A program made the translations under genes and the position numbers. Positions 1 to 8,265 of a stretch of 64,000 nt of DNA are shown here, piece after piece. The DNA comes from Pseudobacteroides sp035370245. Its GTDB lineage: Bacteria; Bacillota; Clostridia; Acetivibrionales; DSM-2933. Every line of letters begins with the position of its first letter. The first letter of the stretch is position 1. Below the pieces are notes generated by a model. It was not told where the DNA came from. It ran no database searches and saw only the letters and a list, made by a program, of their open reading frames with translations. The stretch is from positions 17,726 through 81,725 of the forward strand of contig DAOOVO010000002.1 in the NCBI GenBank assembly GCA_035370245.1, given 5' to 3'.

Positions 1-1213
1 GGCCATTATGTTCATTTCCTGCCTCAGCAAGCAGTTCATAAGCATTCACAGTTCGCATTTTTAAAAGCAGTCCTGCAGCCATTTGGGCTAAAGTAGGATA
101 TTGTCCAAAATCTACATCCCGAAGCTTTATCCGGCTTAGCTCCCCGGTGTGCTCCATGCACTTTTTTAAGAACTGGAAAATACCCTCATCTTTTCTTCCT
201 TCCATACATGAAAGCACATTATAAAAGTGCCCAACTTCCTGCTTATCAGCAGGTTCATCTTTTGGAGAGTCTCCCGATTTTAATACTGCAAGAATATTTT
301 TTAAGCCAACTTCAGCTTCATTAAGAAGATAATTTACAATCTCCCTGGAAGGATTTACCTTCATAGTTTTCAGTACTGCGGTCTTATCCTTTCCCTTGAA
401 TATTTCAATAAGCCTGTTTACAACTTTAGACGCATCTACAATCTCTGCCGCTTCTAAGGCAGCTTCTCTTATTTCCTTCTTCTTATCCTTTGTGAGTTCT
501 ATAAACATATCATCAAATTCGGGAAAATTCTTTAGTATTTTTATGGCACTGACTCTTACAGCGGTACTTCCCTTTTCGTTTGCCAGGAAAAACAGCTCTT
601 TTTCTTCTTCTCCCGACAAATCCCAAATCAACTCAAGTATTCTGGCATCACCTTTTCCGCCTTCAAATGAAAAATGTTTCCTTAATACCTTTGCAATACC
701 CTTTCCATATCCTTTCAGTATTTCAAATGCCAGGTCGGCCACTTCATAATACTGCTCATTTAAAGCACTAATCAAAGGATATAAAAGCCTTAAATCACTA
801 AATATCCCCTCTTTTTGAGCCTCACGAATTATTTCCAATCTTCCCTGTCCTTTATTAAGAAGGGCATTGGCCACAGGCTTGAGCCTTCTAAATGAAATAT
901 CGGTATTGACATCGAGGCATTCCGGTTCAATATCTTTGAAATCTCCTTTAATACCCGTTTCACCCTGAGTATACAGCACAGCATTTACAAGTCCTGCCAG
1001 CTCCAAAAGCTTGTCAGACGCTTTCCCATCCTGGGGCTCAATAAGGGCTTCAAGCATGCCGGAAATCCTAGCAAAAACAGGTGCAGTCTCACCGGCTTTC
1101 TTAAGCTGAGGTAAAAGCTTTTTAAGCCTAAAATCACCTATTGCAAGCTCCGAGCCTGCTATCATAAGTCTTCTGACCTCACCTTGCAAATCATATAGTA
1201 ACGAAATACTCAT
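1..1213 (-). CDS. HEAT-like repeat protein, 3' end off the left edge
   Basis: This frame is open from an ATG at 1213 to base 1, so about 404 residues are visible and the C-terminus is missing. Starts are preceded by GGAG seven bases upstream. The translation is made of paired amphipathic helices; the clearest stretch (around residues 235-330) has alternating leucine/alanine helices and short charged loops typical of HEAT/armadillo-like scaffolds, for example VRVSAIKILKNF followed by EIREAALEAAEIV. No catalytic motif or signal peptide is visible, so it is probably a cytoplasmic protein-protein scaffold. It is the last visible gene of a five-gene minus-strand run with a SWIM zinc-finger protein and an ATP-dependent ligase just upstream (46-base gap), so it is likely co-transcribed with them. 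The repeat class is assigned by eye only; specific function unknown. Confidence 0.75.
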   Translation of the reverse strand, partial: MSISLLYDLQGEVRRLMIAGSELAIGDFRLKKLLPQLKKAGETAPVFARISGMLEALIEPQDGKASDKLLELAGLVNAVLYTQGETGIKGDFKDIEPECLDVNTDISFRRLKPVANALLNKGQGRLEIIREAQKEGIFSDLRLLYPLISALNEQYYEVADLAFEILKGYGKGIAKVLRKHFSFEGGKGDARILELIWDLSGEEEKELFFLANEKGSTAVRVSAIKILKNFPEFDDMFIELTKDKKKEIREAALEAAEIVDASKVVNRLIEIFKGKDKTAVLKTMKVNPSREIVNYLLNEAEVGLKNILAVLKSGDSPKDEPADKQEVGHFYNVLSCMEGRKDEGIFQFLKKCMEHTGELSRIKLRDVDFGQYPTLAQMAAGLLLKMRTVNAYELLAEAGNEHNG

Positions 1214-1259
1214 ATTCTCACTCCATTTATACATATTTCCGGAATTCAGCAAAATCACA

Positions 1260-2696
1260 TTAGAATCCAAGCCTTATAATTCTGTTGTCCGTTATCAAAC
1301 TGAGGGGAGCTGCAATCAATCTCCTCTTATCCATATCATGCCAAAACCTTAAAAGCATAACCTGATCCTTCAACATTTGAGGTTTTAAAAGCTTTAATAT
1401 GTTAATGCCTTCAGGCAAATACTCATTTTCCGGTTTTTCGAGAACCAGCCTTTGTCCTGCCTGATCTTCTATAACAAACTCATCATCCACCATTCCAAAC
1501 CTTGAGAATCTCAAAAGCATGACAGGTGATTTATCACTTAATGGATTTTTTATTTGATTTTTAATCAATTTGACAGCTTCAGAAAAGGATTCTTTTGCAA
1601 AGGATCTTATCTTTAGAAAATCTTCCAAGCATGCATCTCTCATATCGTTGTTTTCCCAACGCACCCTACAATTGAGATCTGTGGTAGGGTATGTGTAAAG
1701 TTCTTTTATCATCAGTACTTTTGAAACGGAATCATCTTCACGAATATATTTAACAGCTTTGAAGGGACGGAAATTGTATGTATTGTACACTTCACCGGAA
1801 ATAAGGTTAAACCATATTCCGTTATCCACATATTCACCTCTAGGTATACTTGTGAATGACGTAAATGCAAGCTGTATTAACTCAATATCGTTTTTGACAA
1901 GTCCCTGATTTTTAAGTTCATTAAGTTGCCACGTATAGCCAAGAGATTCCTCTATTGAGGAACTGGAATCAGGTGCTAAGTCACCCGATTCCAGCTTCTT
2001 TAAAAGATGCTCCTTCCCCTTTTTGCATAACGCATATAACCTGCTCAACAAATCCGAAGCATGGGTATAAACCTTCTCATGATTTTCATCTTCCGTAAAA
2101 AGGTATATAAACTCTCTCAAAGCTGCCTGAGAGCCCGAAAGATAATAATTTCCAAGCTGTTTTGCCTGATCTTCTAGAAGAGCAACAGTTTTCTTATTTA
2201 TGGTTCCAAGGCCGTTTTGAACAATGCTGCAAATGAGCTTTTCTAAAATCTCAAGACCTTCAACCTGGGTTTTTATTTTTTTCTTAAGTGCGGAAACGTT
2301 TACCTTCTTAGGCTCAGGCTGCTCCTGTTCTTTTTCCTTTTTCTTCTGTTCCTTTTTTTCAATCTTTTCACGCTTTTCCAAGATATCTTGAGGAACTTCC
2401 GCTTTTTCAAAGCTTTTGCCGCTTACATAGGCATACATAAGTCCTAATGCATGCTTGCACGGAAATTGCCTGCTAGGGCATGAACACCTGAAAACAGGAC
2501 TTTCGGGCTTTATAAAGTCCGCAGATGTATTGTAATTGCTGCTTCCGCTTCCAGAACATTCACCGAAAATAATGGTCCCATCTTCCGATATGTTAAGCTT
2601 AACAAATTTGTTTTTCTTAACCAATCCCCACCCGTTCGTTACGGCACTCTGGTTAGGGGCTAACTGGTTTATATATTCTTCGTTAATATTAATCAT
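1260..2696 (-). CDS. SWIM zinc-finger protein
   Basis: A 478-residue protein with a clear SWIM zinc-binding motif CxC-x6-CxH: C71, C73, C80 and H82, in the sequence CSCPSRQFPCKH. SWIM domains bind nucleic acid or protein partners. Residues about 97-145 form a Lys/Glu-rich, probably coiled or disordered linker. The remainder (about 150-478) is helical and then beta-rich with no family I recognise and no obvious enzyme motif. No signal peptide or membrane segment is seen, so it is cytoplasmic. It begins 19 bases after the ligase gene and ends 46 bases before the HEAT-like gene, which argues for one operon. The association of SWIM with a ligase points to a nucleic-acid role, but that is inference. 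Confidence 0.85.
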   Translation of the reverse strand: MININEEYINQLAPNQSAVTNGWGLVKKNKFVKLNISEDGTIIFGECSGSGSSNYNTSADFIKPESPVFRCSCPSRQFPCKHALGLMYAYVSGKSFEKAEVPQDILEKREKIEKKEQKKKEKEQEQPEPKKVNVSALKKKIKTQVEGLEILEKLICSIVQNGLGTINKKTVALLEDQAKQLGNYYLSGSQAALREFIYLFTEDENHEKVYTHASDLLSRLYALCKKGKEHLLKKLESGDLAPDSSSSIEESLGYTWQLNELKNQGLVKNDIELIQLAFTSFTSIPRGEYVDNGIWFNLISGEVYNTYNFRPFKAVKYIREDDSVSKVLMIKELYTYPTTDLNCRVRWENNDMRDACLEDFLKIRSFAKESFSEAVKLIKNQIKNPLSDKSPVMLLRFSRFGMVDDEFVIEDQAGQRLVLEKPENEYLPEGINILKLLKPQMLKDQVMLLRFWHDMDKRRLIAAPLSLITDNRIIRLGF

Positions 2697-2715
2697 AACA
2701 ACCCTGCCTTTAATT

Positions 2716-4155
2716 TTATTCTACCTTAACCCAACCTTTTTTTATATTTTCCGTCATAAACTTATTGAGCAGCTCAAATATCTGCTCCCTGTTGTTTGAT
2801 ACCCTCATATCACGTTGAAGAGGTTCCTTCCTGTCTGAGCTGAAATTGGTATAATGCAGTACATATGCCGGGTATCTGTCGTCAATCTCTTCCTTGTTTG
2901 TTTTCCAAACAACAAACTTCTGTACCATGAGCTTGCCCTTGCTCTCTTTTTTATAGACTTCCCTGAACTGAAGCTCGCTTTTAGGCAGCTCCGCTCCACT
3001 GTCTTCCTTCCCCAATTCAGGCAAATAAGTGACATCCGATAATTGTGAGAGTCTTAAGTTTTGCGGGTCAGCGGTTTTATCATGTCTTAATCTTACAAAA
3101 ATGGGATAAATAAAGCTAATGCCTTTATTAAATGACTTGAGCTTATATTTTCCATCACTGATTTCAAGCATTGGGTTTGTTATTAATGTATTTCCCGATT
3201 CAAACAAAACATCATTGTAGCTTATTTCAATTATCGTTTCAGGTTTAACCATCCTGAATGCCACATGATTGGAATCCGTTTCAATATAGTCGGAATCAAT
3301 CACCATGTCCGACAGCTTAGAGAGTAATTCTTTTTTAAGCTCTTCACTAAAGCCGTTTCCTGTCTTTCCTACAATCTGATACTCGTTATCTCCCGTCATA
3401 AGTGCAAGAAGCAGTGTCCTTATCTGGCCTTTACTGTCACCTACACCTTCAGTGTAGCCCACTATTACAACATCAATATTATGCTTTGGCTTAATCTTAT
3501 ATACAAGGGGAAGATCTGATCTTACAACAAGACCTTCGGAGCAATCCTCCTCCACCCACTTTTTATATACATCCTTCAGCTCAGCTTTGGAAGCTGCCTC
3601 TTTATATGCTACAGGCTTTACATTAGCACCATCCTTAAATATTTCAGAAAGCTTTTCATGTATTTCATTGTAGCCCTTAACCTTTGGGGAGGCACCATCT
3701 ATCTCAATAATATCAAAAGGTGCCAGTTTAAGCTTTCCTATTTCCGCCTCCTTTGCAAGTGTGGACAGCACATCAAAGACCCTTGTTCTGCCTTCGTCCT
3801 CGCAAAGATAAAGCTCGGCAGGAATTATTGCAGATGATATGCCTGCACTTTTTAAAAGCTTTCCGGCTTCCTCGGTACATGGAAGACCATATCTTAGAGT
3901 CCCGCCTGTATTAACAATAAAAGTGTCTTCGCCGTTGTAAAATATAACACTCATTTCACCGTCATATTTTCTTGTGATATAAAATTTCTCTCCTGCAACC
4001 CTGAAATCTATTTGCTCAGGGTTTATCGCTATAAAGTTTTTACATACATTTTTCTTGTAATCGGAAGCAACCTTTGCAGTTGCCTCATCAACTGCATTTA
4101 CTGAACCCTCTAAATAGCCGTAGCTTTTATTGAGCTTGGATTTATCCAGTATCAT
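2716..4155 (-). CDS. ATP-dependent DNA/RNA ligase-like nucleotidyltransferase
   Basis: A 479-residue protein with the covalent nucleotidyltransferase motif set: motif I TRKYDGE with the AMP-accepting lysine K63, the acidic strand PAELYL (E114), motif IV EGLVVRS (207-213) and motif V YKIKPKH (219-225, K220 and K222). An OB-fold-like stretch follows (about 228-340, including IVGYTEG). The last 130 residues form an extra domain I do not recognise. Ligases of this superfamily seal nicks in DNA or RNA through an enzyme-AMP intermediate; the substrate cannot be read from sequence. It starts two bases after the stop of the upstream gene, with AAGGGGG seven bases before the ATG, so it is translationally linked to the neighbouring unknown proteins. 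Bacteria use NAD-dependent LigA for replication, so this is an accessory ligase. Confidence 0.85.
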   Translation of the reverse strand: MILDKSKLNKSYGYLEGSVNAVDEATAKVASDYKKNVCKNFIAINPEQIDFRVAGEKFYITRKYDGEMSVIFYNGEDTFIVNTGGTLRYGLPCTEEAGKLLKSAGISSAIIPAELYLCEDEGRTRVFDVLSTLAKEAEIGKLKLAPFDIIEIDGASPKVKGYNEIHEKLSEIFKDGANVKPVAYKEAASKAELKDVYKKWVEEDCSEGLVVRSDLPLVYKIKPKHNIDVVIVGYTEGVGDSKGQIRTLLLALMTGDNEYQIVGKTGNGFSEELKKELLSKLSDMVIDSDYIETDSNHVAFRMVKPETIIEISYNDVLFESGNTLITNPMLEISDGKYKLKSFNKGISFIYPIFVRLRHDKTADPQNLRLSQLSDVTYLPELGKEDSGAELPKSELQFREVYKKESKGKLMVQKFVVWKTNKEEIDDRYPAYVLHYTNFSSDRKEPLQRDMRVSNNREQIFELLNKFMTENIKKGWVKVE

Positions 4156-4157
4156 AC

Positions 4158-4853
4158 CTATACCCCCTTAAGTTCCATGTTTGTGAGATGGAGTATGAGG
4201 CAATACTTATCTCCATCAATCCGACCTTCTAAAAATCCCCTGTAAGGCACTCCTCCAGTTGTAAGAACAACAGGATCGATACCCTTCTTTCCTCCTCCAA
4301 CAAACATGAGGGAGTTGGACTCATGAAGGCTCTTTGCCATATCATACAGATAATCATATGTAAGACCGTTAACATGCTTTATCTGATATTTTCTTGTAAA
4401 AACGAATTTTCTTATTGCCTGTTCCTTTGGAAACTTTTTACCCGTCCATTGAAGGGGAATTTCTCCCAATATATTGGCTTCCGTCTTTGAAAGATCCCTT
4501 CTCAATTTCTCGGTACCGTCAGGGTTCTTTACAACTTCAACAAGATTAACCCTGTATACTATTTTATTGTCCTTGCCTATGTATAATTTCTTTGTCCCGC
4601 TTACAAATCTGCCTGTCCTTTCCATATCTATTTCGGGATCGCCTTTAATAATCTCTTCCCCAAGTTTCACAAGGTCTCCGTATTTTTCTACAAGATACTC
4701 CTCACTTATTTCCAAAAGACCTTTTAATATCTTCACAGTTTTCTTTGGAGACCCATCCTTCAGCACATAATTTATTTTGCTTTTTCTAGGAGTATTGTCC
4801 ATGCCGACTACAGCGTCTCTCTTTTTCTCGTTAGATATATTTAATGACCTCAT
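4158..4853 (-). CDS. Unrecognised protein in ligase operon
   Basis: A 231-residue soluble protein that I do not assign to a family. It has a basic, low-hydrophobicity N-terminus, then mixed alpha/beta sequence with a glycine-rich loop FVGGGKKG near residue 183 and a C-terminal strand-rich segment. No signal peptide, membrane helix, metal motif or catalytic signature is evident. It sits between another unknown gene (14-base gap) and the ligase gene (2-base gap), so it is almost certainly translated with them. A role as partner or specificity subunit of the ligase is possible but is inference from position only. Confidence 0.7.
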   Translation of the reverse strand: MRSLNISNEKKRDAVVGMDNTPRKSKINYVLKDGSPKKTVKILKGLLEISEEYLVEKYGDLVKLGEEIIKGDPEIDMERTGRFVSGTKKLYIGKDNKIVYRVNLVEVVKNPDGTEKLRRDLSKTEANILGEIPLQWTGKKFPKEQAIRKFVFTRKYQIKHVNGLTYDYLYDMAKSLHESNSLMFVGGGKKGIDPVVLTTGGVPYRGFLEGRIDGDKYCLILHLTNMELKGV

Positions 4854-4867
4854 ATATTAAGTCCTCC

Positions 4868-5479
4868 TCACATCATACTAAAGTCGATATCCAGTTCTTC
4901 GGAGAATTCTTCGTCCTCTTCCACCGCATCCAAATAGCCGGCTTGTTCAAGGCCTATAAAGGCAAACTCGCAAGGCGACCCCACCAGAACAAATGCTTTT
5001 CCGTCATTTTGGAGTATGAATGCCTGACTGCTCTCATATCCGTCACGATAATTGAATGAAAATGTATATATTTTATCTGATATTTCTTTAATAAAATCTG
5101 GATTTTCGTCTGCTCCACAAAGTTCATAAACTGTAGTTATCTGGTAGTCTAAAAACTCTTCTACTGTCACTGTTTCCGCCAACTCGATTACACCGGAAAA
5201 ACTTGATGGAATAAGAGTTGCAGGATTGCCGTCACTATCTACTGCAACAAGTTCAGACCTTTCTACCCATTCATTTGACTGGTTTAAAATCCCTAGTCCT
5301 ATGCAGCCTTTCGGAATTATGGCCGTACCTGATTCATCAACGCTAACCAGCTTGCATTCATTTCCGTCATCATCCAATGCAACAGTCTCCGTCCATCCAT
5401 AAATCTTCTTTCTATCCACCTTATCTGGAGAGAATGAATATACACTGTCTCCCAGTTTAAACTGAAGTTCCCTTGCCAT
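4868..5479 (-). CDS. Unrecognised acidic protein, first gene of ligase operon
   Basis: A 203-residue, strongly acidic protein with no recognised domain. Sequence alternates short beta strands and turns (for example KLVSVDESGTAIIP and ATLIPSSFSG), suggesting an all-beta core, and it ends in an acidic tail rich in Glu and Asp. There is no signal peptide. It is the promoter-proximal gene of the minus-strand run leading to the ligase, SWIM and HEAT-like genes. The acidic tail could mimic nucleic acid or act as an interaction segment, but this is speculation. Identified as a real gene from its length, position at the head of a compact operon and a plausible ribosome site (AAGGGGGCC about five bases before the ATG). 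Confidence 0.7.
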   Translation of the reverse strand: MARELQFKLGDSVYSFSPDKVDRKKIYGWTETVALDDDGNECKLVSVDESGTAIIPKGCIGLGILNQSNEWVERSELVAVDSDGNPATLIPSSFSGVIELAETVTVEEFLDYQITTVYELCGADENPDFIKEISDKIYTFSFNYRDGYESSQAFILQNDGKAFVLVGSPCEFAFIGLEQAGYLDAVEEDEEFSEELDIDFSMM

Positions 5480-5566
5480 TACTTGGCCCCCTTTAATCTC
5501 GCATGATATATATTATTTTAGCAGTATGAACTGCAGTCTGTAAATAAGAGGTAGAGGAATTTACCC

Positions 5567-5597
5567 TTGACAATACCTTTTACAAGACTGGTATAAT
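5567..5597 (+). promoter_or_regulatory. Sigma-A-like promoter for the ArsC/Spx-like gene
   Basis: TTGACA (5567-5572) and TATAAT (5592-5597) match the consensus exactly, but the spacer is 19 bases rather than 17. The only plus-strand gene downstream is the ArsC/Spx-like gene at 5735, giving a leader of about 130 bases that contains one copy of the dispersed palindrome (5626-5693). Confidence 0.55.
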
Positions 5598-5625
5598 TAT
5601 ATATAAATTTATTCATTATTCATGC

Positions 5626-5693
5626 ATATTAAATGCGATAAATCTTTTACAGTTATCTTCTGCTAATTGTATGATTAAGAACGTATTTAATAT
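5626..5693. repeat. Dispersed palindromic repeat, copy A
   Basis: An imperfect palindrome of about 65 bases: outer arms ATATTAAAT and ATTTAATAT, inner arms around a TCTTCTGC centre. It matches the elements at 12298, 34962 and 55873 in order and spacing but is the most diverged copy. It lies in the leader of the ArsC/Spx-like gene, so it would be transcribed as a hairpin. Confidence 0.7.
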
Positions 5694-5734
5694 ACATATA
5701 AATCTATTAATTTTTCATACAGGAAAGGAAATTT

Positions 5735-6073
5735 ATGAACATACAGATATATGCCTTAAGAAAATGCTTCGATACACAAAAGGCGGAGCGGTATTTCAAG
5801 GAAAGGAAAATAAAATACCAGTTAATAGATCTTGCAAAATACGGTCTTAGTAAAGGTGAATTTGAGAGCGTAAAAAAAGCTGTAGGACTTGCAGAGCTTA
5901 TTAATGACAAATGCAAGGAATATGAAACATTAAACATGCAGAGGCTTGGGACGGGCAAAGTAGCTGAAGAAGTACTTTTTAAAAATCCCAAGCTCTATAG
6001 ATCTCCAATAGTAAGAAACGGAAAACAAGCAACCGTTGGATACAAACCCGAAGTTTGGAAGGATTGGGAATAA
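5735..6073 (+). CDS. ArsC/Spx-family thioredoxin-fold protein
   Basis: A 112-residue protein of the ArsC/Spx family. It starts with a short beta strand and the segment LRKCFDTQKAERYF, where C11 occupies the position of the family's redox-active cysteine and is followed by the usual KA helix. The C-terminal part contains RSPIVRNGKQATVGY, matching the conserved arginine and cis-proline region of ArsC proteins. There is no CxxC as in typical Spx, so it looks more like the arsenate-reductase-like branch (YffB type) whose members reduce disulfides with glutaredoxin or thioredoxin. No ars genes are nearby, so a true arsenate role is unsupported. AAAGGAAA precedes the ATG. It stands alone between divergent and convergent minus-strand genes. 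Confidence 0.85.
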   Translation: MNIQIYALRKCFDTQKAERYFKERKIKYQLIDLAKYGLSKGEFESVKKAVGLAELINDKCKEYETLNMQRLGTGKVAEEVLFKNPKLYRSPIVRNGKQATVGYKPEVWKDWE

Positions 6074-6097
6074 GGCTATGGGCACCAGCGACTCCTC

Positions 6098-7354
6098 TCA
6101 ATACCCTGCAAGCAAATCATCCAAAGTATCCCTTCTCCTAATAAGCCTGTCTGAACCATCTTGGCAAATAAGGACTTCCGCTGGTCTAAGTCTTAAATTA
6201 TAGTTGGAGCACATGGAATATCCGTAAGCTCCGGAATCTAGAACCGCCATAATATCCCCTTCAATAATGTCATCAGGGATTTCTCTGTCCTTTGCAAGTA
6301 TATCCCCTGTCTCGCATATATTTCCAACAATTGTTGCAGTGCTATTTTTCCCTTTATCAAGCAATTTTCCGTTCCTTAAAAATTCAATTTCATGATATGA
6401 ATCATACATTACCGGCCTCATGAGTACATTAAATCCTATATCCGTTCCTACGTACCTCTTACCGTAGTTTGTTTTAATGCTGTGGACCGTTCCCAATAAA
6501 ACACCGCACTCGGCAGCAATATACCTTCCCGGCTCTATTTTTATTTGTACTTCTCTGCCATAATCCTTCATCCATTCAATTAATATACTTTCCAGCTCAT
6601 GTGATACCGAAGAAATGTCAAGTCTCTTTTCCTGACTTTGCTTTCTATAAGGTATTCCAAAGCCTCCACCCATATCGACAAACTCAAGATCCGGAAACTT
6701 TTCGGCAATAGCCAGCAATGATTTAACCCCTTCTATATAAGGCTTCCCGTCTAAGAATAAGGATCCTATATGTTGGTTAACTCCTACAATCTTCAGTGAG
6801 TATTTTGCCGCTATTTGCTTTACTTCCTCTATATAAGAGCTGTCAATTCCAAACTTTGTTTTGTTTCCTGCCGTAACTACTTTTTCATGATGGCCCGCAC
6901 CTACTCCGGGATTGAACCTCAATGAAACCCTGCCTCCCTTATTTATTTTCCCGAATGTCTCAAGCTGGGATAATGAATCCACACTGACAAGTACGCCGTT
7001 ATCTACGGCAAATTTCATTTCATCAGCAGATACATTGTTGCCCACATAAAAAATTTGAGAAGGCTTAAATCCTGCCTTTAGCAGTACATAGATTTCTCCC
7101 GGAGACATGGCATCCGCATTGAGGCCCTCATCCCTTACAATCTTCAAAAGTTCTAAATTGGAATTGGCCTTAATTGAATAGTTTGCAACAAACCAGGGAT
7201 ACTTCAAAAAGTTTTTCATTTCCCTGCATCTGTTTCTAAGAGTCCTTTCATCGTATATATAAAGAGGGCTCCCATATTTTTCGATGAGCTTTTGCACATC
7301 AACACTATTGTAAAAATCGTAATCAAACATTTCATTTGAATAATTATTGTTCAT
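6098..7354 (-). CDS. lysA: Diaminopimelate decarboxylase
   Basis: A 418-residue fold-type III PLP decarboxylase that converts meso-diaminopimelate to L-lysine in the last step of lysine synthesis. Visible motifs are the PLP lysine in YSIKAN (K62), the glycine-rich phosphate-binding MGGGFG, EPGRY, the CETGD active-site segment with the catalytic cysteine from the partner subunit, and DSGAYGYSM near the C-terminus. Length and motif order are normal for LysA. The ATG overlaps the end of the upstream trmB-type gene by 11 bases, so the two are co-translated; control by that regulator is likely. Carboxynorspermidine decarboxylase is a related alternative, but the CETGD and DSGAYGYSM segments favour LysA. 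Confidence 0.92.
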   Translation of the reverse strand: MNNNYSNEMFDYDFYNSVDVQKLIEKYGSPLYIYDERTLRNRCREMKNFLKYPWFVANYSIKANSNLELLKIVRDEGLNADAMSPGEIYVLLKAGFKPSQIFYVGNNVSADEMKFAVDNGVLVSVDSLSQLETFGKINKGGRVSLRFNPGVGAGHHEKVVTAGNKTKFGIDSSYIEEVKQIAAKYSLKIVGVNQHIGSLFLDGKPYIEGVKSLLAIAEKFPDLEFVDMGGGFGIPYRKQSQEKRLDISSVSHELESILIEWMKDYGREVQIKIEPGRYIAAECGVLLGTVHSIKTNYGKRYVGTDIGFNVLMRPVMYDSYHEIEFLRNGKLLDKGKNSTATIVGNICETGDILAKDREIPDDIIEGDIMAVLDSGAYGYSMCSNYNLRLRPAEVLICQDGSDRLIRRRDTLDDLLAGY

Positions 7355-8081
7355 TTTCCTTATCTCCTTCCGCTCTCAATTCAACTCCTACTCCCAGCTG
7401 TGCAAGCTTAATTTCATTTTTCAAAGAATCCTTTATGAGCTCAACCAACGGCTTGTTTTTAGAATAAAGGCAGGTATCATTCTCACTTTCGGTTATGCTT
7501 CCCGTTAAGACATTGGCAGAATCTGCAATAATCCTGATTTGGCCGGGAGCTTTGGCTTTATGATGAATTATAGTCCCATCAATATCAAGCTTTCCCGATG
7601 CTATAGCCACCACCTTGACTCCTCTTTTCACGGCATTTTGAATCTCATTTATAATGTAAGCAAACTCATTGTCGCTCATTGATATATATACTCTTTCCTT
7701 TGCTTCATCAATTATGTTTTTCATTTTGTCCAGTATATGCTTAAATCCTGTAATTGTTATATATGGTTCATAGGGCTCCGGACCTTTAGGGCATTCCCTT
7801 TTTATGATTTCTATAACCTCTTCCATATAACTTAAAACATTTTTACAATATTCATCTACCGGCATGGATATATAATGGGGGACGCTTCTCTCCACCAGGT
7901 ATGCAGCACCCTTTTCAACAAGAGCCGCCAATGCCTGGTACGCATTAGCCCTCGGTATCCCTGTTACCTTTGCCGCTTCATATCCTGTAAGCTCACCTTC
8001 CCTGCAAAGGGCTATGTAAAGCTCGGATTCATGCCTGGTTAATCCTGTTTTCATAAGGCATTCTATTAAATTCAATTTCAT
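7344..8081 (-). CDS. TrmB-family transcriptional regulator
   Basis: About 245 residues. The N-terminal winged helix (LTRHESELYIALCREGELTGYEAAKVTG and a recognition helix RANAYQALAALVEKG) is typical of TrmB regulators, followed by a phospholipase-D-like effector-binding domain (about 105-230). TrmB proteins usually sense sugars or other small molecules. I place the start at the ATG at 8081 (preceded by AAGGG); an in-frame TTG at 8093 is open but has no ribosome site. It overlaps lysA by 11 bases, an unusual pairing that suggests regulation of lysine synthesis or of a linked metabolite. A near-perfect palindrome lies 18 bases upstream and may be its own operator. Confidence 0.85.
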   Translation of the reverse strand: MKLNLIECLMKTGLTRHESELYIALCREGELTGYEAAKVTGIPRANAYQALAALVEKGAAYLVERSVPHYISMPVDEYCKNVLSYMEEVIEIIKRECPKGPEPYEPYITITGFKHILDKMKNIIDEAKERVYISMSDNEFAYIINEIQNAVKRGVKVVAIASGKLDIDGTIIHHKAKAPGQIRIIADSANVLTGSITESENDTCLYSKNKPLVELIKDSLKNEIKLAQLGVGVELRAEGDKENEQ

Positions 8082-8098
8082 CACCCTTGGCAAGATAA

Positions 8099-8122
8099 TA
8101 GTAGTATTAATTACTACTACTA
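8099..8122. promoter_or_regulatory. Palindromic operator candidate for trmB-lysA
   Basis: TAGTAGTA, an 8-base centre and TACTACTA form an inverted repeat identical in 22 of 24 positions. It lies just upstream of the trmB-type start, where bound repressor would block transcription or initiation. Autoregulation is an inference from position. Confidence 0.6.
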
Positions 8123-8265
8123 TCTTATCAAATATATATTCAAAATGTCAATAATATATGGCAAACATAGAACTTTAGTAATTAGACCTTTACCTATAGT
8201 AAATAATATATTATAATTAAATTATCCCATATTCTCTATATATTTGTATAAACTTTACGTAATTA
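8123..8265. other. AT-rich gap between trmB and the LamG gene
   Basis: No gene or recognised RNA is seen. The DNA is very AT-rich and probably carries the minus-strand promoter for trmB-lysA. No ribosome site precedes the plus-strand LamG frame. Confidence 0.4.

Noticed and set aside
7344..8093. TTG at 8093 as start of the trmB-type gene
   Set aside because: It lacks a ribosome site, while the ATG at 8081 has AAGGG just upstream.
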